DNA from: an uncultured bacterium
GTDB taxonomy: Bacteria; Bacteroidota; Bacteroidia; Bacteroidales; Bacteroidaceae
NCBI GenBank assembly: GCA_905215345.1
Contig: CAJMPR010000002.1
Span: 1 to 64,000, forward strand
Length of the DNA: 64,000 nucleotides
Reading direction: 5' to 3'
Of this stretch, positions 10,390 through 19,578 are shown piece by piece; the stretch's first letter is position 1; each line of letters starts with the position of its first letter. The notes beneath the pieces are model-generated. The model was not told where the DNA came from. It ran no database searches and worked only from the letters and a program-made list of their open reading frames with translations. Position numbers and translations under genes: made by a program.

Positions 10390-10455
10390 AAGCATAATAA
10401 CCTTTTCAACGTTTTTTGGTGATAAAAGGAACGGAATTAACGGGAATTTTCCTCG

Positions 10456-13400
10456 TTAATTCTCTTTATGGTACTCCGAAGGTTTCACTCCATACTTCTT
10501 CTTGAAGCATTTACTAAAGTATTTGGGATCATTAAATCCTGTCATATAAGCTATTGAGGAGACATTATACTCTCCGCTTTCAATCAATTGTTTGGCACGC
10601 TTAATACGCATTTCCCGAATAAAGTCAATGGGTGATAAACCGAAAAGACCTTTTATTTTTTGATAGAATACGGTACGTCCCATGCCTAATTCCTGTGCAA
10701 ACTCATCAACTGTTAGCTCGGAATTTTCCATTTGTGTTTCCATTATTTTCATTACTCGCTGTACGAACTGTTCGTCAAATGAAGTGATCTGAGGCTTTTC
10801 GGGCTCTATTACCATCATTGGGACGGTAATATCTTTTTGCTTTTCAGACCATTGCTTCAGGTAAAGTTCTTGCAAATGTTTCCGCTGTGACAGCAGATAT
10901 TTTATGCGGGTCTTCAAATAGGTGGAACTGAAAGGTTTAGTGATATAGTCGTCAATACCATGCTCCAATCCGGAAATACGGTCATCTAAAGAAGATTTGG
11001 CGGAAAGCAGGATGATAGGGATATGGCAAATGTCTTGATTTTCTTTGATAGCTTTTACCATATCCAGACCATCCATGATGGGCATCATGACATCACTGAT
11101 AATGAAATCAGGTATGAATTGAAGAGCAAGTTCCAAGCCTTTTTGTCCGTTGCCGGCTTGAATAACCTTATACGTTCCCGATAAAATATCATACAAGAAG
11201 CTTCTCAGTTCTATATTGTCTTCTACAATTAATACGGTAGTCTCTTCTTTATCTACATTTTCATATTCTGGTTCAATATTTTCCTGAGGATTTTTTGGGT
11301 TATTATCCCAATGAATGGTTGGGGGATTGGAGCCTGTTTCTTTAGTATCTATCGAACTGTCATTTAGAATGAATTCTGTATTTTCTTTACCTTCGTATAG
11401 TTGCTTGTCAAGCGGTAGTGTGACGGTGAATTCGCTGCCTATTCCTATTTGGCTACTCACATGAATGTGCCCTTGGTGTAGCTCTATCAATTCTTTGGCT
11501 AATGATAGTCCGATACCCGAAGATGGTTGCAGAATATTACTATGCACTAACGTTTCAAATCTTTGGAATAGGTTTTGTTGCTTTTGGTAATCTATACCTA
11601 TGCCTTCGTCAGTTACAGAAACTATTAATTCGTTTTCCACTATCTTGACGGATATGGTGATTGATTTATTGGCGGGGGTATATTTGAATGCATTAGATAT
11701 TAAATTGAAGACTATCTTTTCAAACTTATCTTGGTCTATCCACGCATGTATGGCTTCCTGGCTGCTTTGTAAATTGAAGTTTATATTCTTTTCTTCGGCT
11801 ATGAGGCGGAAACTATCCATTACACGATGCAAAAGTGTAATGATTTCTGTATCTTCTAACAGCAGCCTCATTTTCTTATTCTCAATTTTGCGGAAATCGA
11901 GTATTTGATTGATTAATCGTAACATACGTTCCGTGTTCTTATGTACAAGCATCAGATGTTTACGGGCGTTTGGTGAAAGAGGCTCATCTTCCAGAACTTC
12001 ACTCACCGGACTGGTTATGAGGGTGAGAGGAGTACGTAACTCATGTGATATATCTGTAAAGAATCGTAGTTTGATATTGGTTAATTGCTGTTCAAGGTTA
12101 ATCTGATGACGCAACTTATAAATATATAAAATGATATAGACAATAGTTGCTGTGAACAGAATGAACAAGACGATATATAGCAATATAGCCCAATAAGTTT
12201 CCCAAAAAGTGGGAATGACATTGACGGTAAGGCATCTTGTATTCTCAGTCCAAATGCCGTCACTATTGGTTGAGCGTATTTGCAATTCATAGGTACCCGG
12301 TGATAGATTGATATAACTGGCTCTACGGCTATTATCTACTTCATTCCATTTATTCTCCAAACCTTTCAAACGGTATGCGTAATTGATGGAAGTGGGATCA
12401 ACATAGTCTAATGCGGCAAACTCGAAAGTAACATTTCTCTCATTAGGTCTAAGTTCTAATACTTCCAGATCGTCTATATTCAAGTCTTGTTGAATACCTT
12501 GTATTCTCAGTCCGGTGAATGTTATGGAGGGGGTATAAGTACTTTTATTGAGTGATGCGAGATTTATACTTACAATGCCGGCTTCTGTACCCACTATTAA
12601 TTGATTTTGGAGTAAAACAGGTATTGCTTCGCTGAAGTTTATTTCCCTTTGTAGATATTTCCGGTCGTAATTGTTAAAGGAACCGTTTTCAGGATTGAAT
12701 CTTGATATGGCATTTTCTGATATAACCCATAAGTCCTTTTGAGGATCTTCAATCATGGATAATACTAGGTCAGAAGCTAAACCATTTCTTTTTGTATAAG
12801 CTTTGAATTGAATATACTCGGTCAACAGATTTTTTGAGACAATCTGATTGACTCCCCCTGTGAAAGTTAATACATAGGTGTTTTTTCGGCTATCGGTATA
12901 TATATGGGTAACATCGTTGCTGCTAAGACTTGATGCAATGTTAGGCATACGTACATTCGAAAAGAATTTGATGTTTTCGACACGGTCAAAATCACAAGAG
13001 AAGGTAAGTAGCCCTTCAGTACTTCCTACCAATATAGTTTGATTTACTTCTTTTATGATTCGAATCTTGGAGAATTTGTTTTTAGAATATCCTTTCAACT
13101 GATTACCGTTATGGAAGAAACGTATTTCTCCTTCTGGAGTTTCTTGTAAAAGGTTCAGACCGCCACCGTGTGTGCCAATCCAAATTCGTTTATGGCTGTC
13201 CTGATAAATAGAATAGACGCTATTATTGCTCAGACTGTATGGATTGTTTTCCTCATGAACATATTTTTTTATCTGGAAATCTCCATTGCCTTTATCTCTG
13301 AGTCGGTAAATTCCGTTCTTTTTGGTTCCTAACCAAATATCTCCTTGATGGTCTTCCATGAAGCAATAAACATTTTTGGAGAAGGAAATAGTATTTGCCG

Positions 13401-14838
13401 TAATTTTTCCTTCCGGTGTCAGATAGCCTTTTAAACTACGATCACGATTGAATATGCGTACAAATCCTTTTTTACTGGCTGTCCAGAAGTTGTTTTGCTT
13501 ATCTATTAAGAATGCACGTGTTTCAAATCCGTTATCATAAGGTGTCAGTTGGCAAGCATTAGGGAAGAAAGAGACTTTATTCATCTCAAAGGTATTGGCA
13601 AACCAGAAATTATTCTGTTTGTCTATAAAGTAGTTTAAAATGACTGGAGCAAACTGCGAGTTTGGATTATTGATATCAGTGTAGTAAGTCTTTAACTGTT
13701 TACTGTCCCGGTCATAATAACTAAGAGAGCCCATGTGGGGTACTATCCATAATGTCCCTTGGTTGTCTTCAAAAAAGACGTCCCGGCTATTCCTTTCAGT
13801 TTTCGGTATATTCTGCAGAGGAGTTTGATAATATTGTCTCTCATCAGTTGCAGGGTTATATCTCATGACTCCGGGAACATCTGAAAATATCCAGAACTCG
13901 TTGTGACTGTCCTTAAATATTCTTTGAATATTGGGAGAAGGTTGTGTTGCAGTACAAGCAGGAACTCGTTTGAATCGATTTTCTTTTGTGAAAAATAAGA
14001 TAGCATCATTATCTGTACCTATTCCGATAATATTATTTCCTAAATTTTGTATGCTATTTAGCTGTGAGTAAGAATATGGGATACTTTTAAATTTAAATTC
14101 TTTTGCCTGAAAATCAAAAATAGCAAACCGATTATCAGTGGATATTAAATACATTTTTTTATTGACTTCACAGGCATTCCTGAATTCGCTCTTCTCAGAA
14201 ACAGCTTTTTTGCCGATAACATGGACACCCTTATTAGTAAGTATCCATTCGTCTCCTTCGGAATCTTGAAGTATATTGGATATAGTTTCACCGGGTAGAT
14301 TACCGTTTGTAGGGCTATAAAGAGTTATACTTTCGCTATTGTCTGCACTATCTTTAAAGGTCTCTTCGTCTATACGGAATGCTCCATGATCACATGCAAT
14401 CCAGCTGACACCTTTGGGGAGTGTATAGATTTTGCGTACTACATAGGTTGTACTATTGGCTTTCTCAAGAGGTTGGAGAATGTCAATAAACTTTTCATGT
14501 CGACTGTCGAATAGATATACCCGATAGTCGTATGTCTGACACCAAATATTACAATGTTGATTTTGTATGATACCAAGTAGACGGTTACTGGTTAATGTAC
14601 AACCATCACCGGGGTATGCCTTATAATTCTTGAATGTATAACCATCGAATTTGTTTAAACCATTCCAGGTAGAGAACCAAATAAATCCTTTTGGATCTTG
14701 CACTATATCTGTAACCGTTCTTTGTGTTAAACCGTTATATGCGGAAAAATGTTGAATCTGGCATATAGATTGTGCGCCGAGGCTGGTAGATATGAACAGC
14801 ACAATGCTGATGAACAAAGCATTGATAGTATTTTTCAT
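10456..14838 (-). CDS. hybrid two-component system sensor/AraC regulator
   Basis: A 1460-aa one-protein two-component system of the type that controls Bacteroides glycan loci. A signal peptide precedes a long periplasmic sensor of repeated two-component-propeller strands (IWFSTWNGLNKFDGYTF, IWIGTHGGGLNLL) and a Y_Y_Y module (YRLKGLENKWNEVD). One membrane segment lies near 880-905. The histidine kinase has ISHELRTP with phospho-acceptor His932 and an ATP-binding domain (GIGLSLAKELIELHQG). The receiver has phospho-acceptor Asp1249 (ISDVMMP), and an AraC-type DNA-binding domain ends the protein (IAYMTGFNDPKYFSKCFKKKYG). It presumably senses a pectin oligosaccharide and activates the adjacent locus; that target is inferred from position. 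Confidence 0.93.
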   Translation of the reverse strand: MKNTINALFISIVLFISTSLGAQSICQIQHFSAYNGLTQRTVTDIVQDPKGFIWFSTWNGLNKFDGYTFKNYKAYPGDGCTLTSNRLLGIIQNQHCNIWCQTYDYRVYLFDSRHEKFIDILQPLEKANSTTYVVRKIYTLPKGVSWIACDHGAFRIDEETFKDSADNSESITLYSPTNGNLPGETISNILQDSEGDEWILTNKGVHVIGKKAVSEKSEFRNACEVNKKMYLISTDNRFAIFDFQAKEFKFKSIPYSYSQLNSIQNLGNNIIGIGTDNDAILFFTKENRFKRVPACTATQPSPNIQRIFKDSHNEFWIFSDVPGVMRYNPATDERQYYQTPLQNIPKTERNSRDVFFEDNQGTLWIVPHMGSLSYYDRDSKQLKTYYTDINNPNSQFAPVILNYFIDKQNNFWFANTFEMNKVSFFPNACQLTPYDNGFETRAFLIDKQNNFWTASKKGFVRIFNRDRSLKGYLTPEGKITANTISFSKNVYCFMEDHQGDIWLGTKKNGIYRLRDKGNGDFQIKKYVHEENNPYSLSNNSVYSIYQDSHKRIWIGTHGGGLNLLQETPEGEIRFFHNGNQLKGYSKNKFSKIRIIKEVNQTILVGSTEGLLTFSCDFDRVENIKFFSNVRMPNIASSLSSNDVTHIYTDSRKNTYVLTFTGGVNQIVSKNLLTEYIQFKAYTKRNGLASDLVLSMIEDPQKDLWVISENAISRFNPENGSFNNYDRKYLQREINFSEAIPVLLQNQLIVGTEAGIVSINLASLNKSTYTPSITFTGLRIQGIQQDLNIDDLEVLELRPNERNVTFEFAALDYVDPTSINYAYRLKGLENKWNEVDNSRRASYINLSPGTYELQIRSTNSDGIWTENTRCLTVNVIPTFWETYWAILLYIVLFILFTATIVYIILYIYKLRHQINLEQQLTNIKLRFFTDISHELRTPLTLITSPVSEVLEDEPLSPNARKHLMLVHKNTERMLRLINQILDFRKIENKKMRLLLEDTEIITLLHRVMDSFRLIAEEKNINFNLQSSQEAIHAWIDQDKFEKIVFNLISNAFKYTPANKSITISVKIVENELIVSVTDEGIGIDYQKQQNLFQRFETLVHSNILQPSSGIGLSLAKELIELHQGHIHVSSQIGIGSEFTVTLPLDKQLYEGKENTEFILNDSSIDTKETGSNPPTIHWDNNPKNPQENIEPEYENVDKEETTVLIVEDNIELRSFLYDILSGTYKVIQAGNGQKGLELALQFIPDFIISDVMMPIMDGLDMVKAIKENQDICHIPIILLSAKSSLDDRISGLEHGIDDYITKPFSSTYLKTRIKYLLSQRKHLQELYLKQWSEKQKDITVPMMVIEPEKPQITSFDEQFVQRVMKIMETQMENSELTVDEFAQELGMGRTVFYQKIKGLFGLSPIDFIREMRIKRAKQLIESGEYNVSSIAYMTGFNDPKYFSKCFKKKYGVKPSEYHKEN

Positions 14839-15130
14839 GTTATATATTTATTATAATTGCAGTAAAGATACGAAAAAAACAATGTGTTTATTAATTATCT
14901 TTAATGTCTTCTTGTAAAAAATAGTTTACCTAAACTATATCAGTCGCTTATTCCCATTAGTAAGGGGCTGTCGTTTCAACTGTAACCTTTTAGATTGTTA
15001 TAGTAGGGAGCTTTCTGACATTTTGTTATAGAAAATAGGAGATTAATAGAGTTTGCTCTTTGGAATTAATGAATATTCTTATGTAAAAGCCGAGATCTTT
15101 CGTACTTTTGCGTGTGTTTAATATACTAAA
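14839..15130. promoter_or_regulatory. divergent promoter region, including -7 element TACTTTTG
   Basis: The 292-bp gap lies between the divergent sensor gene and the prenyltransferase gene. On the plus strand TACTTTTG at 15103-15110 matches the Bacteroides -7 element 20 bp before the start codon at 15131. On the minus strand TATCTTTA (14870-14863) is a weaker -7 candidate for the sensor gene. Nothing else recognisable is present. Confidence 0.5.
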
Positions 15131-16033
15131 ATGTATTCAATGAAAAAGCATTCTTTTAAAGATTGGATGATAGCCGTGCGTCCCTGGTCATTCCCTGCCT
15201 CGGCTATGCCGGTGTTTGTAACCTTGGCATATTTGTTTTGGATGCCGGAAGATATCAACTGGATAAATGGTGTATGGGCACTGCTGAATATCGTTATATT
15301 TCATGCTGCCGGAAATACGTGGAGTGATTATTTTGACTATAAAAAAGGTGTCGATATGCAGGATACTTTCGGTGTGAAGACACTGACCGGTGGCATGTTT
15401 GCGCCTAAAGAGATTTATTGTCTTTCGTTAGGATTATTGTTGGTAGCTCTTATCGCAGGTTTGGGACTGATGTTACGTACTGGATTACCGTTACTTTATA
15501 TCGGCATAGGTGGAACTGCCTGTGCATTGCTTTATCCGCCGTTGAAGTATCATGCGCTAGGGGATGTGGTTATATTTCTGGCTTATGCTTTTTTACCGAC
15601 TTTAGGAACTGTATATGTTGCCACAGGCTTCATTATTTGGGATGTGCTTTGGGTAGCTGTTCCGGTAGGACTGATAACAGTGGCTATTCTTCATGCTAAT
15701 AATACCCGTGACATAAAGACTGATGGGCGTGCCAGTATCAAGACATTGGCTATGGAATTAGGTGGAAAAACGTCCATATACCTGTATTGTGCTGAGGTAC
15801 TGTTCCCGTTTGGATGGATTATTGGTTGTGCAGTTACCGGAACTTTTCCTTGGTGGACACTTTTGGTTTGGTTGGCACTGATACCTGCTGTCGGTAATGT
15901 TCGCATCATGTCTCAGTTTTCCCGTAAAGGAGTTGCTGCTATAGCCAATCTGGATGAAATGACTGCAAAACTTCAGTTGCTGTTTAGTTTGTTATTTGCA
16001 TTGTCGTTTGTTATAGCCGCTTTGTTACCATGA
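15131..16033 (+). CDS. UbiA-family prenyltransferase, MenA-like
   Basis: A 300-aa integral-membrane prenyltransferase with about eight or nine membrane segments. The two Asp-rich motifs are present: NTWSDYFDYKKGVD (about residue 59) and NNTRDIKTDGRASIKTLA (about 191). The second resembles MenA, which attaches the isoprenoid tail to dihydroxynaphthoate in menaquinone synthesis. Other UbiA family roles cannot be excluded, so no symbol is given. ATG 15131 and ATG 15140 (MKKHSF) are both possible starts. Its stop overlaps the start of the downstream protease (ATGA), so the pair is translationally coupled. Confidence 0.82.
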   Translation: MYSMKKHSFKDWMIAVRPWSFPASAMPVFVTLAYLFWMPEDINWINGVWALLNIVIFHAAGNTWSDYFDYKKGVDMQDTFGVKTLTGGMFAPKEIYCLSLGLLLVALIAGLGLMLRTGLPLLYIGIGGTACALLYPPLKYHALGDVVIFLAYAFLPTLGTVYVATGFIIWDVLWVAVPVGLITVAILHANNTRDIKTDGRASIKTLAMELGGKTSIYLYCAEVLFPFGWIIGCAVTGTFPWWTLLVWLALIPAVGNVRIMSQFSRKGVAAIANLDEMTAKLQLLFSLLFALSFVIAALLP

Positions 16034-16647
16034 GAAGATTAGTTTTTACTATCGTATTGGCTGCGGTGCTGTGGACTATTATGTTTTCGCCGTGGACAGC
16101 CCCTTTGGTGAATTTTTGGTGGATGATGACAGGCTCTGCGCTGACTTTGTCTGTACTTGCTACTATGTTCTGTCCCGGTTGGTGGCGGGAAGTGAAATGG
16201 AGTTTTTCCAATATTTTATTGGGTATAGGCATTGCCGTTGTTTTATGGGGTATTTTCTGGATAGGCGATAAGGTCTCTATTTGGCTGTTCGACTTTGCCC
16301 GACCGCAAGTCAATGCTATCTATGGCATGAAAGAAGGCGAATCTCCCTGGCTATTGGCTGCTTTGATGTTGCTGCTGATAGGGCCGGCGGAAGAAATCTT
16401 CTGGCGTGGATATGTGCAACGTACACTTTCCGAACGTTGGAGGAACCCGAATCTGGGATTTGCAGTAGCTACGGCATTATATGCTTTGGTACATGCCGGT
16501 TCGTGTAACTTTATGCTGATTATGGCTGCGTTAGTGGCCGGTGTGGTATGGGGAACACTTTATCGTTTCTTTCCAAACCGTTTTGCTGCTATTATTGTTT
16601 CTCATTCTTTGTGGGATGTGGCAGTTTTTATATTTTTCCCGATTTAA
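16030..16647 (+). CDS. CPBP-family intramembrane metalloprotease
   Basis: A 205-aa membrane protein with about five or six membrane segments and the full CPBP (Abi, Rce1-like) catalytic set: EEIFWR (Glu121, Glu122, Arg126), HAGSCN (His155, Asn160) and His192 in SHSLWD. Bacterial members are poorly characterised; some process peptides or confer bacteriocin immunity. The start overlaps the prenyltransferase stop by 4 bp. Rce1 homologues cut prenylated proteins, so the pairing with a prenyltransferase is suggestive, but the upstream enzyme looks like a quinone enzyme and no substrate can be named. Confidence 0.85.
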   Translation: MRRLVFTIVLAAVLWTIMFSPWTAPLVNFWWMMTGSALTLSVLATMFCPGWWREVKWSFSNILLGIGIAVVLWGIFWIGDKVSIWLFDFARPQVNAIYGMKEGESPWLLAALMLLLIGPAEEIFWRGYVQRTLSERWRNPNLGFAVATALYALVHAGSCNFMLIMAALVAGVVWGTLYRFFPNRFAAIIVSHSLWDVAVFIFFPI

Positions 16648-16652
16648 AGGAT

Positions 16653-16738
16653 TTCGCCACAGATTACAAGGATTAACACAGAGATTTCAACTATTTTATG
16701 CAGATAAATCTGTGCTCATCCATGTAATCTGTGGTGAA
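16653..16738. repeat. large inverted repeat of the AATCTGTGG type
   Basis: Outer arms of 15 bp (16653-16667 with 16724-16738, one wobble) are built from CACAGATTAC/GTAATCTGTG, with further partial complements inside (CACAGAGATTT against AAATCTGTG). A related element lies at 34330-34398 and a single arm at 62407-62422. This may be a dispersed hairpin element or a transcription terminator. Confidence 0.6.
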
Positions 16739-16752
16739 TAAAAAAGAGTAAT

Positions 16753-17916
16753 ATGAAATATAATTTTGATGAAGTGATTGAACGTCGTGGTACAGACTCT
16801 GTAAAGTGGGACGGCGTAAAAAATATCTGGGGAAGTGATGATCTTATTCCTATGTGGGTAGCGGATATGGATTTCCGTACCCCGCCTTTTGTTATAGAAG
16901 CTCTGCGGAAACGACTTGAGCATGAGATATTGGGATATACATTTGCTTGTGAAGAGTGGTATACCTCCATTTTTGATTGGTTACAACGTCGTCATCAATG
17001 GGAGGTAACGCGTGAGATGCTGACTTTTGTGCCCGGTATTGTCCGGGGGCAGGCATTTGCCCTGCAATGTTTCACCAATCTCGGTGATAAAGTAATGGTG
17101 ATGACACCGGTTTATCATCCTTTTTTTCTGGTGACAGAACGTATGGGGAGAGAGGTGGTCTATTCTCCGCTGGACTTATATGACGGTCATTATCAGATTG
17201 ATTTTGAGCGTTTTTCTAAAGATATTCAAGGCTGTAAAGTACTTATTCTTTGTAACCCTCACAATCCCGGTGGTCGGGTATGGACGGTTGAAGAGTTGCG
17301 CCGGATAGCCGCTATCTGTAAGGACAATGGGGTGCTGGTTATTTCCGACGAGATACATGCCGACCTTACTTTGCCACCATACAAACATTACCCGTTTGCT
17401 ACCGTTTCAGAGGCTGCTGCACAGATTTCTCTGACTTTTATGGCTCCCAGCAAAGCATTTAATATGCCGGGTTTGTGTAGTTCGTATGCCATAGTGGTCG
17501 ATGAAGAATTGCGTAATCGCTTCCAAACGTTTATGGAAGCCGGTGAATTTAGTGAAGGGCATCTGTTTGCATACATTGGTACCGCTGCGGCCTATATGCA
17601 TGGCGAAGAATGGCTGGAGCAGATGCTCGATTATATACAAGGCAACATCGACTTTACGGATAATTATTTAAAGACGTATATTCCTCAGATTAAGATGATA
17701 CGTCCGCAGGCTTCCTATCTTGTTTTTCTGGATTGCCGTGCACTACACCTCAATCAGGAGGACTTGACTATACTCTTTTCCGATAAAGCGCACTTGGCAT
17801 TGAATGACGGTAGAATGTTTGGTAAGCCGGGTGAAGGGTTTATGCGTTTGAATATAGGTTGTCCCCGTTCCGTATTGGAACAGGCATTGCGCCAATTGGC
17901 TGAGGCTCTTGCATGA
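16753..17916 (+). CDS. PatB/MalY-type pyridoxal-phosphate C-S lyase (cystathionine beta-lyase-like)
   Basis: A 387-aa fold-type I PLP enzyme of the PatB/MalY branch of aminotransferases, which cleave cystathionine or cysteine conjugates to give thiol, pyruvate and ammonia. It has the family N-terminus RRGTDSVKWD and MWVADMDF, SDEIHADL with PLP-binding Asp199, and APSKAFNMPG with the Schiff-base Lys234. ATG 16753 follows a short AT-rich leader. It is separated from the CPBP gene by the inverted repeat and followed by a terminator, so it may be a single-gene unit. Confidence 0.88.
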   Translation: MKYNFDEVIERRGTDSVKWDGVKNIWGSDDLIPMWVADMDFRTPPFVIEALRKRLEHEILGYTFACEEWYTSIFDWLQRRHQWEVTREMLTFVPGIVRGQAFALQCFTNLGDKVMVMTPVYHPFFLVTERMGREVVYSPLDLYDGHYQIDFERFSKDIQGCKVLILCNPHNPGGRVWTVEELRRIAAICKDNGVLVISDEIHADLTLPPYKHYPFATVSEAAAQISLTFMAPSKAFNMPGLCSSYAIVVDEELRNRFQTFMEAGEFSEGHLFAYIGTAAAYMHGEEWLEQMLDYIQGNIDFTDNYLKTYIPQIKMIRPQASYLVFLDCRALHLNQEDLTILFSDKAHLALNDGRMFGKPGEGFMRLNIGCPRSVLEQALRQLAEALA

Positions 17917-18000
17917 TTTGAACTATGAAGATACAGAGGCTTCAATTTGCCTTTTGCAGATTTATCTGATAGTTATATAATTATATTGTTTACTGGTATA

Positions 18001-18044
18001 TACATGCCGAGGTAATAGCTTTTACCTCGGCATGTAATCTTTTA
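18001..18044 (+). terminator. strong terminator after the PatB-like gene
   Basis: Perfect 15-bp stem (18001-18015 with 18022-18036) with a 6-nt loop, followed by a T-rich stretch ATCTTTTAT. It isolates the PatB-like gene from the imelysin operon. Confidence 0.8.
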
Positions 18045-18055
18045 TCACTTTCTAC

Positions 18056-18120
18056 GGGTGATGATACCTAATTGTGACTATTTCTTCCATCGTTATACAC
18101 AGTTTTAGGTATTGTCACCC
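18056..18120. promoter_or_regulatory. operator-like inverted repeat overlapping the -33 box
   Basis: Arms GGGTGATGATACCTAA (18056-18071) and TTAGGTATTGTCACCC (18105-18120) match at 14 of 16 positions around a 33-nt centre. The right arm covers the TTG of the -33 element of the downstream promoter, as expected for a repressor or activator site. The binding protein is unknown; regulation by iron is only a guess from the genes it precedes. Confidence 0.45.
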
Positions 18121-18142
18121 TTTTTAACGACCACTACCTTTG
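18112..18142 (+). promoter_or_regulatory. promoter of the imelysin/di-haem operon
   Basis: -33 element TTG at 18112-18114 and -7 element TACCTTTG at 18135-18142, spaced by 20 nt, which matches the Bacteroides consensus arrangement. Transcription should begin about 18150, just upstream of the ATG at 18167. Confidence 0.7.
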
Positions 18143-18166
18143 TCCCAACAAAATTTAAGATAAAAG

Positions 18167-19540
18167 ATGAGAAAATTAACTGGCTTATTTATCCTTTGCT
18201 TTACGCTATCTGCTAATGCTTTGCAGGCTGCTGAACCCGAGAAAATAACTTCAACGGAAGAAAGCACTGAAATGGCGACTAAAAAAGAGAAAAAGTTAAA
18301 GAGCATTGATAGTAATGATGATTACGAAAAATTTCGTTTCGGTGGATACGGAGAGATGCTTGGTAAGTTTATGAACTACGGAACAAATCGTTTCTATGGG
18401 GGTACGGACAATAGCGATCACCGTAACTCGGTATCTATTCCCCGCTTTGTATTGGCTTTCGATTATAAATTTACTTCGAAATGGATATTGGGAGCCGAAA
18501 TAGAATTTGAAGCCGGTGGTGTAGGGATTGAAACAGAATTAGAGAATTCTGAGAACGGTGAGTATGAAACTGAAATGGAAAAGGGTGGAGAAGTGGCTCT
18601 CGAACAATTTCACATTACCCGCCTGATACTTCCGGCTTTCAATGTTCGTGTAGGACATTTGATTGTTCCTGTGGGGTTGACAAATGCTCACCATGAACCG
18701 ATTAACTTTTTCGGAACATCCCGTCCTGAAGGAGAAACAACTATTATTCCCTCTACCTGGCATGAAACGGGTATGGAATTCTTCGGTTCTTTCGGTCGCG
18801 GATACGGTCGTTTTAATTATCAAGCGCTGATTGTTGCCGGTTTAAATGCCGATGGTTTCGGTCGTGACAACTGGGTAGCCGGTGGTAAGCAAGGACTTTT
18901 CGAAACAGATAATTTTACTTCACCGGCTTATGTAGCCCGATTGGATTATAAGGGAGTACCGGGGTTGCGTGTAGGCGCATCAATCTACTATTGCAATGAC
19001 GTTACGGCAAATGCTGATAAACCTTATAAATACAGTAGTGTAGGACGTTCGGCCGTAACCATTTATTCTGCCGATGCACAATATAAGAATAAATATGTCA
19101 CTGCTCGCGGTAATATAATCCGCGGAACGGTGAGTAATGCTGACAAGATTGGTGCAGTAACTCTTTCCAATAATTCCAGTTACTATCATGGTGCTATGCG
19201 TAAGGTTGCCAAAGTGGCTACCTGCTACGGTGTTGAGGCCGGTATTAATCTGAGTGCTTTCTTCCCACAGAAAAAATGTCCAGTGATTTATCCTTATGCC
19301 CGCTATGAATATTACAATCCGCAAGAGGAGGGAGCAGGTACCGCTACGGTAGAGAAACGCTGTCAGGTGAGTAAGTGGACGGCAGGTCTCAACTGGTTTG
19401 CTTTGCCCAATCTGGTAGTCAAGGCAGATTATACTACCCGTCAGATAGGTACCGGCAAAGTGTTTGGTTCTACTAAGTATCAGGCAGAGAATGAATTTGC
19501 TATTGGTATTGCCTATATAGGCTGGTTTACTAAGAAATAA
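18167..19540 (+). CDS. outer-membrane beta-barrel protein, first gene of imelysin operon
   Basis: A 457-aa protein with a cleavable signal peptide (NALQA, then AEPEK), a short charged linker of about 45 residues, and a barrel region of alternating strands starting FRFGGYGEMLGKF and ending in FAIGIAYIGWF. It resembles Bacteroides porin-like proteins in overall pattern. No pore-loop signature or ligand site is recognised. As first gene of an operon encoding an imelysin lipoprotein and haem-c lipoproteins, it may form the channel for the same substrate. The substrate is not known. Confidence 0.75.
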   Translation: MRKLTGLFILCFTLSANALQAAEPEKITSTEESTEMATKKEKKLKSIDSNDDYEKFRFGGYGEMLGKFMNYGTNRFYGGTDNSDHRNSVSIPRFVLAFDYKFTSKWILGAEIEFEAGGVGIETELENSENGEYETEMEKGGEVALEQFHITRLILPAFNVRVGHLIVPVGLTNAHHEPINFFGTSRPEGETTIIPSTWHETGMEFFGSFGRGYGRFNYQALIVAGLNADGFGRDNWVAGGKQGLFETDNFTSPAYVARLDYKGVPGLRVGASIYYCNDVTANADKPYKYSSVGRSAVTIYSADAQYKNKYVTARGNIIRGTVSNADKIGAVTLSNNSSYYHGAMRKVAKVATCYGVEAGINLSAFFPQKKCPVIYPYARYEYYNPQEEGAGTATVEKRCQVSKWTAGLNWFALPNLVVKADYTTRQIGTGKVFGSTKYQAENEFAIGIAYIGWFTKK

Positions 19541-19578
19541 TAATGAATAAGAATCTATAAATTAAAAGTTAAAGTAAA

